Assembly: GCF_036864975.1 (NCBI RefSeq)
Contig: NZ_CP104311.1
Coordinates: forward strand, 1,218,001 to 1,282,000
Source of the DNA: Methylococcus capsulatus
Lineage (GTDB): Bacteria; Pseudomonadota; Gammaproteobacteria; Methylococcales; Methylococcaceae
Length of the DNA: 64,000 nt
Direction: 5' to 3'
This document shows, in pieces, positions 37,825-46,824 of the stretch. Below the pieces are notes generated by a model. That model ran no database searches and was not told the DNA's origin. It saw nothing but the letters and a program-made list of their open reading frames with translations. The translations under genes and the position numbers were made by a program. The first letter of the stretch is position 1. Every line of letters begins with the position of its first letter.

Positions 37825-38948
37825 ACGCGTCCCTTCCAGCGGCTGCGCTCGCCGCGCCAGTAACGCAGTGCCGAACTCCAGGTCATGGCCAGATAAGCAC
37901 CGGCGATGACCGGCATAAGCAGTCCCCATACCGGGCTTCTGTCATAGAAGCGCAGGATGGGTATATAAGTGCCCGCCATCAGCAGCACCGCCCAGCCGGC
38001 GGCGAACGTGACCCCGTATCCGTACCCCGATGCCAATAGGCCCGCCGGCGGCAGCCAGAACAGGATCAGCATGAGCAGCGTGCACACAGCCAGCAGCCAG
38101 GCCGAATAGCGCAATTGGGTGAAGGCGGTGCGGGCGACCATGTCCCACACGTCGGCAAGCGTGTCGTAGCGGCGCAGGCTCAGCACCGCCCGCGACAGTC
38201 CGAGCCAGGTTCTCGCGCCCGTTGCCTTCACCTTTTTCGCCAGGGTGCAGTCGTCGATGAGCGCGCCGTGGATCGCGGCAAACCCGCCGATCCGTTCCAG
38301 CAGCCGAGTTTCCAGCATGATGCAGCCGCCCGCCGCCGCGGCGAAGCGGCGGTCCGCTGAATTGGCCAGGGCGAAGGGGTACAGCATTTTGAAGAAATAA
38401 ACGAAGGCCGGCATCAGCAGCCTTTCCCAGAAGTTCTCCATCCGCAGCGAGGCCATCAGGGATGCGAACTGAATGCCTTCGCTGCGCATCTTCTCCCGCA
38501 GCGCACCCAGGACGCCCGGTTGTAACAAGATGTCGGCATCCAGCAGCACGGTGTATGCGGTGCCGACCCGGGCCACGCCCTGCTCCAGCGCCCACAGCTT
38601 GCCGCTCCAGCCCGGCGGCAGCGACTCGTTCCGCAGGATGGTCAGGTCCAGGCCGGCAATGCCTTTCGCCGCCTCACCCGTGCCGTCCCTCGAGCCGTCG
38701 TCGACCAGCACCACGCGCAGACCACTGCCTTGATCCTTGATCGCCGCTAGCGTCTGCCCGATCACCTCGGCTTCGTCCCGCGCCGGGATCACCACCGTCA
38801 CGTCGTGCAAATCGTAGCAATGCCCGCCGGATGCGGTTCGCAGCACTTCCCGGTTGAGCCAGGGGAGCCACGGCAGCGCCAGGACGAGGCTCCAGAGCGC
38901 AGCGGAAACGAAAACGAGCCCTCCGAAAATCGAATCTGCGGTATCCAT
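37797..38948 (-). CDS. hpnB: Hopene-associated glycosyltransferase HpnB
   Basis: 383 residues from ATG 38948. A membrane helix at the N-terminus, then a GT2 domain with VVIPARDEAEVIGQTL, the DDGSRDGT loop, LDADILL (DxD) and the acceptor-side DDCTLAKKVK, then four C-terminal membrane helices. The LxPGWxGKxWAxxQG segment (LPPGWSGKLWALEQG) is characteristic of HpnB, a protein found with hopanoid genes. Its sugar donor and exact substrate are not established. An upstream TTG overlapping the GNAT stop would extend it by 24 residues but has no ribosome site. Confidence 0.87.
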   Translation of the reverse strand: MDTADSIFGGLVFVSAALWSLVLALPWLPWLNREVLRTASGGHCYDLHDVTVVIPARDEAEVIGQTLAAIKDQGSGLRVVLVDDGSRDGTGEAAKGIAGLDLTILRNESLPPGWSGKLWALEQGVARVGTAYTVLLDADILLQPGVLGALREKMRSEGIQFASLMASLRMENFWERLLMPAFVYFFKMLYPFALANSADRRFAAAAGGCIMLETRLLERIGGFAAIHGALIDDCTLAKKVKATGARTWLGLSRAVLSLRRYDTLADVWDMVARTAFTQLRYSAWLLAVCTLLMLILFWLPPAGLLASGYGYGVTFAAGWAVLLMAGTYIPILRFYDRSPVWGLLMPVIAGAYLAMTWSSALRYWRGERSRWKGRVYLSDDATG

Positions 38949-39016
38949 GCGTTTCCAGTCGTTCGAGAAGCGCGGCAGTTTCCACGGATGCCGGAGGAAA
39001 CGCAACTGACCTGAGC

Positions 39017-39475
39017 TCAAGTCACGTGGCGCAGCGTTTTCCGCAAACCGACCAGCGCCGTCCGCTGCCAGCCCTGCCGGTCGTAGAAGGCCAGCGCCGG
39101 TTCATTGGTCCGGTCCGCCAGGAGTTGCAGACGGGTGAGGCCGGAGTCGGCCGCCCAGCGCTCGATTTCGCCCAGCAGCCGCTGCCCGATGCCTTTCCCG
39201 CGGACCTCCTGCGCCACCACCATATCTTCGACCAGCCCCACCCGGCCGCCTTCCGCCGTGGAAATCAGCGTCTGCACCGAACACATGCCGATCACCCGGC
39301 CCTCGCATTCCGCTACCAGCACCCGGTCCGCGTCGTTCCTGATCAACAGGGCGAGTCCCCGGCGCTGGCGGTCCGGATCGAAGGTGAAATCCGCCTCGAT
39401 GGAGAACAGGACGCCGAGGAGTTCCACCATTGCTTCGACGTCACGCATCTCGGCGGGGCGGATCATGATGGCCAT
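39017..39475 (-). CDS. GNAT family N-acetyltransferase
   Basis: 152 residues from ATG 39475 (MAIMIRPAEMRDVEAMVELL); the long upstream extension has no match. The acetyl-CoA motif is VRGKGIGQRLLGEIERWA (R/QxxGxG/A) and the C-terminal LADRTNEPALAFYDRQGWQRT is the usual GNAT end. Substrate unknown. It is 68 bp upstream of hpnB on the same strand and divergent from the AI-2E-type transporter. Confidence 0.85.
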   Translation of the reverse strand: MAIMIRPAEMRDVEAMVELLGVLFSIEADFTFDPDRQRRGLALLIRNDADRVLVAECEGRVIGMCSVQTLISTAEGGRVGLVEDMVVAQEVRGKGIGQRLLGEIERWAADSGLTRLQLLADRTNEPALAFYDRQGWQRTALVGLRKTLRHVT

Positions 39476-39634
39476 GGTTTTACCTGCAGTGAACTTGAGA
39501 AAATGGGACTCGAGCCGACCGGGGATGGGGCGTCCGACCGTGGCCGGCGGGAGCTCCGGCCGTATGGCCAAACCGCCAGGACGGACGGTTGGAATGACGC
39601 GGCCTCGAACCGAAACCTTAAAGGAGCCTCGCAA

Positions 39635-40780
39635 ATGAACACAAGTGAACCCCGTGCGTCCGACGGAATGCTGGAAAAAATGATCTCGCACAAGCTGATA
39701 GATCTGTTCATCAGGGTTGGGCTGATAGGTTTTCTGGTCATTTATTGCTATCAGATATTCAAGCCATTTATCGGCTTGATGCTGTGGTCCGTCATACTGG
39801 CGGTGGCGTTTCATCCCATGCAGGTCTCGTTGGCCCGCAGAATGGGGGACAAGCAGGGCCGTGCCGCGACTGTCCTGGTACTAGTGATACTCCTGTGCGT
39901 GCTGATTCCCACTGCGCTTCTTGCCATATCCTTCGCGGATTCGGCGACCGACCTGGTACGGCAAGTCCGGGACGGCAGCCTCAAAGTGCCGGCTCCCCGC
40001 GCTTTTGTTGCGGAATGGCCTTTGCTGGGAGACAAACTGTACGCGCTTTGGTCGGCCGCATACGATGATGTCGGTGCCGTGGCCGCGAAATTCGAGCCCA
40101 AGATTCGCACCGTCACCAAAGAGATATTGGGTTACGCGGCCAGTGCAGGCTCCGCGGTATTGAAGTTCCTGGTTTCCCTGGTGCTTGCGGGCGTCTGGAT
40201 GGCCTATGCCTCGTCCGGCCACGCGGCGGCTAGAGCCATCGCCAACCGGATGGCGGGTCCCGAGCAAGGGGATGCCCTGGTCAGGCTTTCGACGACGACC
40301 ATTCGCGCCGTGGCGCAAGGCGTGATTGGCATCGCCTGCATTCAGGCGCTGTTGCTGGGTGCCGGCTTTATCCTGGTCGGCGTTCCAGCCGCGGGGATTC
40401 TGGCATTATTGGTTTTGCTGCTGGGTATCATGCAAGTTCCCGCCCTTTTGATATCGCTGCCGACGGTCATTTATGTCTTCATGACCAACGACTCCACAAT
40501 CATGGCGATAATGTTTGCCATCTATACAATCGTTGCCGGTTCTGTCGATAACATACTCAAGCCCTTCATGCTGGGGCGGGGCGTGGACGCCCCGATGCCG
40601 GTGATTCTGCTGGGCGCCCTCGGCGGCATGGCGACCGGCGGCATCATCGGTCTGTTTCTGGGGTCCGTCATGCTGGCGTTGGGGTATCAGTTATTCATGG
40701 CCTGGGTGTATAACGATAGCGAGCAAGAAAGCGTCGGGGCGACATGCAGGCAGGAGTCTCGGGATTCCTCCGTGGAGTAG
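39635..40780 (+). CDS. AI-2E family (UPF0118) membrane transporter
   Basis: 381 residues from ATG 39635, with AAGGAG eight bases before. Seven to eight membrane helices, with the family-typical FKPFIGLMLWSVILAVAFHPMQ, PRAFVAEWPLLG and late DNILKPFMLGRG...PMPVILLGALGG. Members export autoinducer-2 in E. coli (TqsA) or act as Na+/H+ antiporters; the substrate here is unknown. The stop is followed closely by a regulator remnant and the IS element. Confidence 0.85.
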   Translation: MNTSEPRASDGMLEKMISHKLIDLFIRVGLIGFLVIYCYQIFKPFIGLMLWSVILAVAFHPMQVSLARRMGDKQGRAATVLVLVILLCVLIPTALLAISFADSATDLVRQVRDGSLKVPAPRAFVAEWPLLGDKLYALWSAAYDDVGAVAAKFEPKIRTVTKEILGYAASAGSAVLKFLVSLVLAGVWMAYASSGHAAARAIANRMAGPEQGDALVRLSTTTIRAVAQGVIGIACIQALLLGAGFILVGVPAAGILALLVLLLGIMQVPALLISLPTVIYVFMTNDSTIMAIMFAIYTIVAGSVDNILKPFMLGRGVDAPMPVILLGALGGMATGGIIGLFLGSVMLALGYQLFMAWVYNDSEQESVGATCRQESRDSSVE

Positions 40781-40792
40781 TGCCTGACGCTA

Positions 40793-40947
40793 TCAATCCA
40801 GCCTCCCTCTTCCCAGGAATTCGCCGATGAGCCGGCCGATCTCATCCCTCGGGACACGCCCAGCGCTTCCAGAAAAGCGCCGATCGGAACCAGTTTCCGC
40901 TCATGCAGCATCTGGTCGATCTTGTAGAAACGTTCGGTGCGGTTCAT
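40793..40947 (-). pseudogene. 5' remnant of a YafY-type (HTH/WYL) transcriptional regulator
   Basis: From ATG 40947 the first ~33 codons read MNRTERFYKIDQMLHERKLV...LGVSR, the start of the winged-helix domain of YafY/DeoR-type regulators. Just where the recognition helix should continue, the similarity stops and the frame runs into unrelated sequence to a stop inside the neighbouring gene; another frame gives EIGRLIGEFLGRGRLD to a stop at 40793. No WYL domain exists in the window. So only the 5' end remains, probably after a rearrangement linked to the IS 130 bp away. Confidence 0.65.
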
Positions 40948-41077
40948 CTCACTGACGAATTGGATTTCAATGGGTGCGCGTATTCGGGGTGTAGACGCGA
41001 TGCGCCCTGTTTTTTGTTCCGGTTACCGCGGTTTTCCACATCCTCCCGGCCATCCAAGCTTGCCTCACTTGTTGAAC

Positions 41078-41094
41078 GGCGTTGGTGCATAAAT
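41078..41094 (+). repeat. IS left inverted repeat
   Basis: GGCGTTGGTGCATAAAT. It matches the right repeat, read on the opposite strand, at 16 of 17 positions (C/A difference at position 11). Confidence 0.8.
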
Positions 41095-41132
41095 TAACCA
41101 AAGGCAACATATTTCCCTCACCCCAGCTTTCG

Positions 41133-42098
41133 TCAGGGGGGAACGCGCCCAACCCGCATTGAAATCGGCATGCCGAGGTAGGTCATGACATTCATCGCGG
41201 CGATCCGCACATGAACCTCGGTCACTTGGGTTTCGAACAGGCGGGAGGCCAGGCTGCCATCGAACAGTTGCTTGAAGCGGTCCATGGCATTTTCCGCGAG
41301 GCTGCGGCAGTGAGGGCCCGTCGCTTTCTTCCACGCCGCCATGCCTTGCTCAGCGATTTGCCGCAGCGCGTCGTTCCGCGGATGACCGTCTTCCCAGGGA
41401 ACAGCATTATCGCACGGCGGCACAACCAACCGGGCCTCCCGCGAGACGGCAACCTCCTAGGCACTGCAGGTGTCATAAGCGCCATCGCCGTCGATCTGTT
41501 CAATCGGGCCTTCGACTTGCTCCACCAAGCCTTCGAACACCTCGCCATCCGCCCACTCGACCGGGGTGACCTCCACGCCGATCACGTCCTTGGCGTTGCC
41601 ATCCACCGCCAAATGAACCTTGCGCCAGGTCCGGCGCTGGCCTGCACCATGCTGGCGGACTTTCCACTCGCCTTCGCCGTCGATTTTCAGCCCCGTCGAA
41701 TCCACCACCAGATGCACCGGCCCCGGCCGTTCCCGCCGCGGCATGGCCCCCTCCAGGCGCTTCGCGCGCCGCGACATTGGGGTATGATTCGGGACCGGCA
41801 ATGCCACGCCCATCAGGCGCATCAGCGAACCCGCCAGACCTTCCACCGCGCGGTAAGGCAATCCAAACACCGCCTTGAGCATCAGCAAGGTTTGAATCGC
41901 TGTATCCGCGTATTTCAACGGCTTCCCCCGGTTGCCGGTCGCTTTCCCGTGCCAGTGACGACGCAAGAAGTCTTCCTCGAACCCCACCGTCATATCGCCT
42001 CGCCGCACCAGCGTACGGTCGTCATCCGGCCAGTTCGTCACCCGGTATTTATCTTCGGCTTTGCCCGCTTGGCTCTTCGATAACCCCGGCTTCGACAC
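41133..42098 (-). pseudogene. IS5 family transposase with internal amber stop
   Basis: Start GTG 42098. The frame reads a complete IS5-type DDE transposase of ~321 codons: N-terminal domain (YRVTNWPDDDRTLVRRGDMTVGF), first Asp in HLVVDSTGLKI, second Asp in IDGDGAYDT, and the C-terminal Glu region FETQVTEVHVRIAAMNVMTYLGMP. A TAG at 41457-41459 (minus strand) interrupts it just after DTCSA, and the same frame then continues EVAVSREARLVVPPCDNA. It is a single nonsense change (probably from Tyr TAC/TAT), not a frameshift. The product would lack the catalytic Glu, so the copy should be inactive unless the stop is read through. Confidence 0.87.
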
Positions 42099-42151
42099 GC
42101 GCTACTCTCTCTTCAGTCTGGATGGACCACATAGAATGACGCGTCCAGCCG

Positions 42152-42168
42152 ATTTATTCACCAACGCC
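42152..42168 (-). repeat. IS right inverted repeat; supplies a stop codon
   Basis: On the minus strand GGCGTTGGTGAATAAAT. Read in the frame of the adjoining secreted-protein gene it encodes Gly-Val-Gly-Glu and then TAA (42156-42154). Confidence 0.85.
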
Positions 42169-42609
42169 CTGCTCTTCGCTCTCGACCTCCTCCTCACTCA
42201 GCGCCTGTGCGGCGCTGGTAGCGTTCTTGCTCCGTGTCACCGAAGCGGTCACTGGGATGCCGGTGCAATAATCCAGAATGACGCCATCGTCGCAAATCGT
42301 GTGGATCACGAAAGCCTTGGAAGAAAACTTCTTGTCGTAGGGGAAGCAGTAGCTCAGGCCGTATATCGGCTTGTCGACGATCGACGCGCACAGCATCGGG
42401 CCGTTCTTCACCGCCCAGAGCCGTTTTCCCGATTTGGCATCATAGCCGCTGTATTCGCCGTCGCCATCGTTCTGGTCGATGACGACCACGTCCGTGTAGG
42501 TCGAGGTGTTCAGGCGGTAGGTCAGGGCGAATGTGGCGATGGCCTTGTCGGCGCCGGATGCGCCGAAGCTGGCCAGGGCGGCGGTGAGGAGCAGGGTGGT
42601 TCGTTTCAT
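42154..42609 (-). CDS. Secreted protein of unknown function, 3' end replaced by IS
   Basis: 151 codons. A signal peptide (MKRTTLLLTAALASFGASGA) is followed by ~130 residues with the beta-rich segment FALTYRLNTSTYTDVVVIDQNDGDGEYSGYDAKSGKRLWAV and four cysteines (CASI, SYCFPYD, TICDDG, DYCTG) that could form two disulfides. I do not recognise the family. The last native residues are SEEEVESEEQ; the final GVGE and the stop come from the IS inverted repeat, so the gene is truncated at 42169. Whatever followed in the ancestral protein is not visible on the other side of the IS. Confidence 0.7.
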   Translation of the reverse strand: MKRTTLLLTAALASFGASGADKAIATFALTYRLNTSTYTDVVVIDQNDGDGEYSGYDAKSGKRLWAVKNGPMLCASIVDKPIYGLSYCFPYDKKFSSKAFVIHTICDDGVILDYCTGIPVTASVTRSKNATSAAQALSEEEVESEEQGVGE

Positions 42610-42909
42610 GGTCGTGGGTTTCCGTGTGTCCGAAGAAAGTGAAAGCGCGGTTGCCGACCGGACTCATCTCCAGACCGGGTTGCGCCGAGTCACACGATAC
42701 GGGCCGTAGTGGCTCAAATAGTGAGTTACCCATCCCGGAAGTACGAACTTGAGATATCCTTACGTGCTTGAAAAAGGCCCCAGCCGTCTTGAAATCCCGT
42801 TCCAGGGCTGCCATGTGAGCCGAGCTGCAAGCCAAGCGCTGCCTCCTTCGCTTCGGCCGGTGCCGGGGTCGGGGCCATACATTCTCATTCCTTCCTCTCG
42901 GTAAGCATT
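42610..42909. other. 300-bp intergenic region before ybiT
   Basis: Divergent region between the truncated secreted-protein gene and ybiT. No credible gene, RNA or strong promoter hexamer pair is visible; a purine-poor run precedes the TTG start of ybiT. Confidence 0.4.
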
Positions 42910-44502
42910 TTGATCTCTACAGCCAATGTCACGATGCAGTTCGGCGTCAAGCCGCTGTTCGAAAACGTCTCCGTCAAGTTCGGCGAGGGCAACCGCTATG
43001 GCCTGATCGGGGCCAACGGCTGCGGCAAGTCGACCTTCATGAAAATCCTCGGCGGCGATCTGGAGCCGACCGCCGGCAATGTTTCGGTGGAACCCAACGT
43101 GCGCTTGGGCAAGCTGCGCCAGGATCAGTTCGCCTACGAGGACCGGCGGGTGCTGGATGTGGTGATGATGGGGCATACCGAGATGTGGGCGGCGATGTCC
43201 GAGCGCGACGCGATTTACGCCAATCCGGACGCGAGCGAGGACGACTACATGCGGGCGGCGGAGCTGGAAGCCGCCTTTGCCGAATATGACGGCTATACGG
43301 CGGAAGCCCGTGCCGGCGAACTGCTGTTGGGTGTGGGCATTCCGCTGGCGCAGCACAACGGGCCGATGAGCGCCGTGGCCCCGGGCTGGAAGCTGCGCGT
43401 GCTGCTGGCCCAGGCGCTGTTTTCCAATCCCGACGTCCTGCTGCTGGACGAGCCGACCAACAATCTGGATATCAACACCATCCGCTGGTTGGAAAACGTG
43501 CTGAACGAGCGGACCAGCACGATGATCATCATTTCCCACGACCGCCATTTCCTCAACAGCGTCTGTACGCACATGGCGGACATGGATTACGGCGAGCTGC
43601 GGGTGTATCCGGGCAATTACGACGACTACATGGTTGCTTCGACCCAGGCCAGGGAGCGCCTGCTGGCCGACAACGCCAAGAAGAAAGCCCAGATCGCAGA
43701 ACTCCAGTCCTTCGTCAGCCGCTTTTCGGCCAATGCCTCCAAGGCCAAGCAGGCCACTTCCCGTGCCAAGCAGATCGAGAAGATCAAGCTGGAGGACATC
43801 AAGCCTTCGAGCCGGGTCAACCCGTTCATCCGTTTCAACCAGGACAAGAAGCTGTACCGGCTGGCACTGGAGGCGAAAGGTCTGAGTCAGGGCTATGGCG
43901 GCGATCCGCTGTTCAGCGGTCTGGATCTGATGGTCGAGGTGGGCGAAAGGGTGGCGGTGATCGGCCCCAACGGCATCGGCAAGACCACTCTACTGCGCAC
44001 GCTGGTGGGTGAGATGACTCCGACGGAGGGGGCGGTGAAATGGTCGGAGAACGTCAACCTCGGCTATTTCGCCCAGGATCATGCCGCCGATTTCGCCGAG
44101 GACATGAATCTGTTCGACTGGATGTCGCGGTGGAAGCGGGAGGGCGATGACGAGCAGACGGTACGCGGCACACTCGGACGGCTGCTGTTCTCGGCGGACG
44201 AAATCAAGAAATCGGTCAAGGTGCTGTCGGGCGGCGAGCAGGGCCGCATGCTGTTCGGGAAGCTGATACTGCGCCAGCCCAACGTCATGGTGCTGGACGA
44301 GCCGACCAATCATCTGGACATGGAATCCATCGAGTCGCTCAACACCGCGCTGGAACACTACCCCGGCACCCTGATCTTCGTCAGCCACGACCGCGAGTTC
44401 GTCTCCTCCCTGGCAACCCGTATCATCGAGCTGACGCCGCAGGGTGTGGTCAATTACAGCGGCACCTACGACGAGTACCTGCAGTCGCAGGGCCTGGAAT
44501 AG
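42910..44502 (+). CDS. ybiT: ABC-F family ATPase YbiT
   Basis: 530 residues, exactly the E. coli YbiT length, from TTG 42910 ([36 protein letters not shown]). Two ATPase domains: Walker [10 protein letters not shown] and GPNGIGKTT, signatures [18 protein letters not shown] (degenerate, as in YbiT) and [14 protein letters not shown], Walker [12 protein letters not shown] and [11 protein letters not shown], joined by a charged ABC-F linker (~240-300). No membrane domain. ABC-F proteins act on the ribosome during translation; the YbiT role is linked to difficult elongation sequences. The TTG start has no strong ribosome site. Confidence 0.93.
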   Translation: MISTANVTMQFGVKPLFENVSVKFGEGNRYGLIGANGCGKSTFMKILGGDLEPTAGNVSVEPNVRLGKLRQDQFAYEDRRVLDVVMMGHTEMWAAMSERDAIYANPDASEDDYMRAAELEAAFAEYDGYTAEARAGELLLGVGIPLAQHNGPMSAVAPGWKLRVLLAQALFSNPDVLLLDEPTNNLDINTIRWLENVLNERTSTMIIISHDRHFLNSVCTHMADMDYGELRVYPGNYDDYMVASTQARERLLADNAKKKAQIAELQSFVSRFSANASKAKQATSRAKQIEKIKLEDIKPSSRVNPFIRFNQDKKLYRLALEAKGLSQGYGGDPLFSGLDLMVEVGERVAVIGPNGIGKTTLLRTLVGEMTPTEGAVKWSENVNLGYFAQDHAADFAEDMNLFDWMSRWKREGDDEQTVRGTLGRLLFSADEIKKSVKVLSGGEQGRMLFGKLILRQPNVMVLDEPTNHLDMESIESLNTALEHYPGTLIFVSHDREFVSSLATRIIELTPQGVVNYSGTYDEYLQSQGLE

Positions 44503-44513
44503 GCCAGGGTCCG

Positions 44514-44933
44514 GTGGAGCGGCTGATCGTCAACGCCCAGGTTTCGATCCCGCTGGCGGAGATCGAAATCGGTTTCGTCCGCTCTGGGGGCGCCGGCGGG
44601 CAGAACGTCAACAAGCTGGCTACCGCGGCGCACCTGCGCTTCGACATCGCCGCCTCCTCCCTGCCGGAAACCTGCAAGACGCGGTTGCTGGATCATCGCG
44701 ACCGGCGGATTTCCGCCGAAGGGGTCATAATCATCAAGGCTCAGCGCTTCCGTACCCAGGAGAAGAATCGGGAGGACGCGCTCGCCCGGCTGCGCGGGCT
44801 GATCCTGCAAGCGCTGGCGCAGCGCAAGCCAAGGAAGCCGACCCGGCCGTCGCTGGCGGCGAAGAAGAAGCGCCTGGACGAAAAATCCAGGCACGGCGAG
44901 ATCAAGAGATTGCGGGGGGCGATCAGCGATTAG
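44514..44933 (+). CDS. arfB: Ribosome rescue peptidyl-tRNA hydrolase ArfB (YaeJ)
   Basis: 139 residues, start GTG 44514, 11 bp after ybiT. The release-factor-like domain carries the catalytic GGQ at 28-30 (RSGGAGGQNVNK), and the basic C-terminal tail (KKKRLDEKSRHGEIKRLRG) is the part that enters the empty mRNA channel of stalled ribosomes. ArfB frees peptides from ribosomes lacking a stop codon. Pairing with ybiT gives a small translation-rescue cluster. Confidence 0.94.
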   Translation: MERLIVNAQVSIPLAEIEIGFVRSGGAGGQNVNKLATAAHLRFDIAASSLPETCKTRLLDHRDRRISAEGVIIIKAQRFRTQEKNREDALARLRGLILQALAQRKPRKPTRPSLAAKKKRLDEKSRHGEIKRLRGAISD

Positions 44934-44994
44934 CGCCGGTTCCCGAAGGGGAGTTCCCGCGAGTTTTTTGTTATCGCATTGAAGAGAAAACGCC

Positions 44995-45219
44995 ATGACC
45001 TTGGCTGAGACGATTTATCGGCGCACGTTGAATCTGCCGGAGCATGCCGCTCGCGAGGTGCTCGATTTCGTCGAGTTTCTTGAGGTTCGCTACGGTGTGT
45101 CCGGTAACGCTCCGCTTCCGAGCGATACCGAAAACTGGCTTGAGCGGGTATGGGGTACCTGCCCCGAGTTTCCCGAGCGGCCGGCGCAACCGCCTCTCGA
45201 TGAGGTGGAAGTCTTATGA
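44995..45219 (+). CDS. Probable antitoxin (DUF2281/VapB-like)
   Basis: 74 residues. MTLAETIYRRTLNLPEHAAREVLDFVEFLEVRYG is the DUF2281 pattern (N-terminal helix followed by hydrophobic repeat), often found before PIN toxins; the acidic Trp-containing C-terminus (ENWLERVWG) could wrap the toxin. The stop overlaps the toxin start by 4 bases (ATGA). The role as antitoxin is inferred from this context. Confidence 0.75.
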   Translation: MTLAETIYRRTLNLPEHAAREVLDFVEFLEVRYGVSGNAPLPSDTENWLERVWGTCPEFPERPAQPPLDEVEVL

Positions 45220-45620
45220 CGCAATGTTATCTTTTGGATACAAACGTTTGCATCGCTCTCGAACGCGGCCGTCATGCCATCTTGAGGCAAAGGGTTGCTG
45301 CGCGTCCTCTTGGCCAGATGTGCATCTGCGAAGTCGTGTGGGCCGAGTTGTTGCTGGCTGCCGAGCTTTCGGGCGATTACGGGCGGGCCCGTAGCCGGAT
45401 CGAGGAGTTCAGGCATCTCGCCAGCTATCCCTTCGATCGTCGGGCTGCCGAGTGCCATGCGGGAATCAGGGCCTTGCTTCAGAAAGAGGGCCGGACCATC
45501 GGTGCCAACGACTTGTTGATCGCCGCCATTGTACTCGCGAATGACCTCATCCTCGTCACTCACAACACGAGGGAATTCAGCCGGGTACCGGGCCTCAGAT
45601 TGGAAGACTGGCTGATATGA
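45216..45620 (+). CDS. PIN domain ribonuclease toxin, VapC family
   Basis: 134 residues. PIN-domain acidic residues: Asp8 in YLLDTNVCI, Glu in CEVVWAELL (~44), Asp in GANDLLIAAI (~98) and a late Asn/Asp in VTHNTREF. VapC toxins cleave tRNA or rRNA when the antitoxin is degraded. The preceding gene is the likely antitoxin. The pair lies between arfB and apbE, typical of a mobile toxin-antitoxin module. Confidence 0.85.
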   Translation: MTQCYLLDTNVCIALERGRHAILRQRVAARPLGQMCICEVVWAELLLAAELSGDYGRARSRIEEFRHLASYPFDRRAAECHAGIRALLQKEGRTIGANDLLIAAIVLANDLILVTHNTREFSRVPGLRLEDWLI

Positions 45621-45669
45621 ATGTGTGGACTGCCGAAGGGTTCCAACCTCGGGCCAAAGGCGAGCCTTT

Positions 45670-46719
45670 TCATTGGGCGGGCAGAGGCGATGCCGGCGGC
45701 GTCGGCATTTCAGCACCGAAGGCCGGAGTAAACCGCTCTTTCAACTCGCCGTATTCGCCGTAGATCAGTAATGCCTTGAGCCCTTCCCGTTCAGCGGTGG
45801 TGTAGCCCTTTTGCTCGCCCAGGCAAAGCAACGCGGTGGACCATGCGTCGGCCCAGGTGGGATCGGCATGCAACAGGGTGACCGACAGCAGGTGGTGGGT
45901 CACCGGGCGGCCGGTTTTCGGGTCGAGGATATGCGAGTAGGTCTTGTCACCTTCCTGGAAGAAATTGCGGTAAGTGCCTGAGGTCATGATGGCGGTTCCC
46001 TCCGTCTGGTGGATATCCAATATCCGTTCGACTTCGCGGGTGTAGGGGGTCGGCTTTTCCACGGCGACGCGCCAGGGTTTGCCGTTGGCCTTGCGACCCT
46101 TGACTTTCATTTCGCCGCCGATTTCGACCAGGTAATTTTCAATTCCCTTCGTTTCCAGCAGGCCGGCCACGCGACTGACGGTGTAGCCTTGGGCGATGGA
46201 GGAAAGATCGATGCGCAGGGCCGGGTCTTTCTTGCGCAAACGCCGGCCGGGAGCGTCCACTTCCAACTTATCCATGCCGATGTGCGGCAGCACCGCGGCG
46301 ATTTCGTCATCGGTCGGTACGCGGTTCTGATGGCGCGAGAAGCCCCACAGGTCGAACAGGGGTTTGATCGTCAGGTCGTAACAGCCGTCGGTCTTGTCAT
46401 GCACCTGTCGGGCGATGTCGACCAATTCGGCGATTTCCGGCGAGACGGTCAGCCAGTCGGTCGTGGCTTCGCGATTGAGCCTGGAGATTTCGGAGTCTTC
46501 CCGGTAGTTCGACAGCTTGAGGTCGATGTCGTTGTAAACGGCATCCACGGCCTGCTTCAATGCCGCTTGATCCAGCGGCAGGCCGTCGAGCACCATCTTG
46601 ATGTGGTAAGTGGTTCCCTGCACATCGCCCGAGAGCAGGGTTTCGTTTTCTCCGGACTGGCAGGCGGTCAATGCGGCGCCGAGTACCAATCCGCCACAAA
46701 GGCGCAGAATCGGAAGCAT
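45670..46719 (-). CDS. apbE: FAD:protein FMN transferase ApbE (lipoprotein)
   Basis: 349 residues. A lipoprotein signal ends at LTAC (Cys20), followed by the ApbE fold: VQGTTYHIK, YREDSEISRLN, IDLSSIAQGYTVSRVA, VEIGGEMKVKG and the metal/FAD site TYSHILDPKTGRPV plus ADAWSTALLCLG. ApbE attaches FMN covalently to Thr/Ser of proteins such as NqrB/NqrC and RnfG in the periplasm; the targets are not in the window. Convergent with the vapC gene. Confidence 0.94.
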   Translation of the reverse strand: MLPILRLCGGLVLGAALTACQSGENETLLSGDVQGTTYHIKMVLDGLPLDQAALKQAVDAVYNDIDLKLSNYREDSEISRLNREATTDWLTVSPEIAELVDIARQVHDKTDGCYDLTIKPLFDLWGFSRHQNRVPTDDEIAAVLPHIGMDKLEVDAPGRRLRKKDPALRIDLSSIAQGYTVSRVAGLLETKGIENYLVEIGGEMKVKGRKANGKPWRVAVEKPTPYTREVERILDIHQTEGTAIMTSGTYRNFFQEGDKTYSHILDPKTGRPVTHHLLSVTLLHADPTWADAWSTALLCLGEQKGYTTAEREGLKALLIYGEYGELKERFTPAFGAEMPTPPASPLPAQ

Positions 46720-46824
46720 CAGGTTATCTCTTTGCGGCAGCGTAGCGGCCGAGCCGTGCGCTTGCGTGGGAAAAGGACAGGCTAGCGGGTATCATATGCG
46801 GCCTTTGGCGGGTTGCGACTTTGT

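Larger units (their letters stand above)
41078..42168 (-). mobile_element. IS5-like insertion sequence, ~1.09 kb, inactive transposase
   Basis: Bounded by imperfect inverted repeats (41078-41094 and 42152-42168, 16 of 17 matching). It contains one IS5-family transposase gene on the minus strand, interrupted by an amber codon. The flanks show no target duplication: the bases outside are AAC on the left and CTG on the right. So the element, or one end, has probably taken part in a later deletion or recombination. Confidence 0.82.

Noticed and set aside
41113-41140. Third REP-like repeat (CCCTCACCCCAGC...CAGGGGGG)
   Set aside because: It lies inside the IS, beyond the transposase stop, and is better taken as part of that element.
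41133-41459. Frameshifted transposase needing programmed slippage
   Set aside because: The two halves are in the same frame; the interruption is a TAG codon, so no slippage is required.
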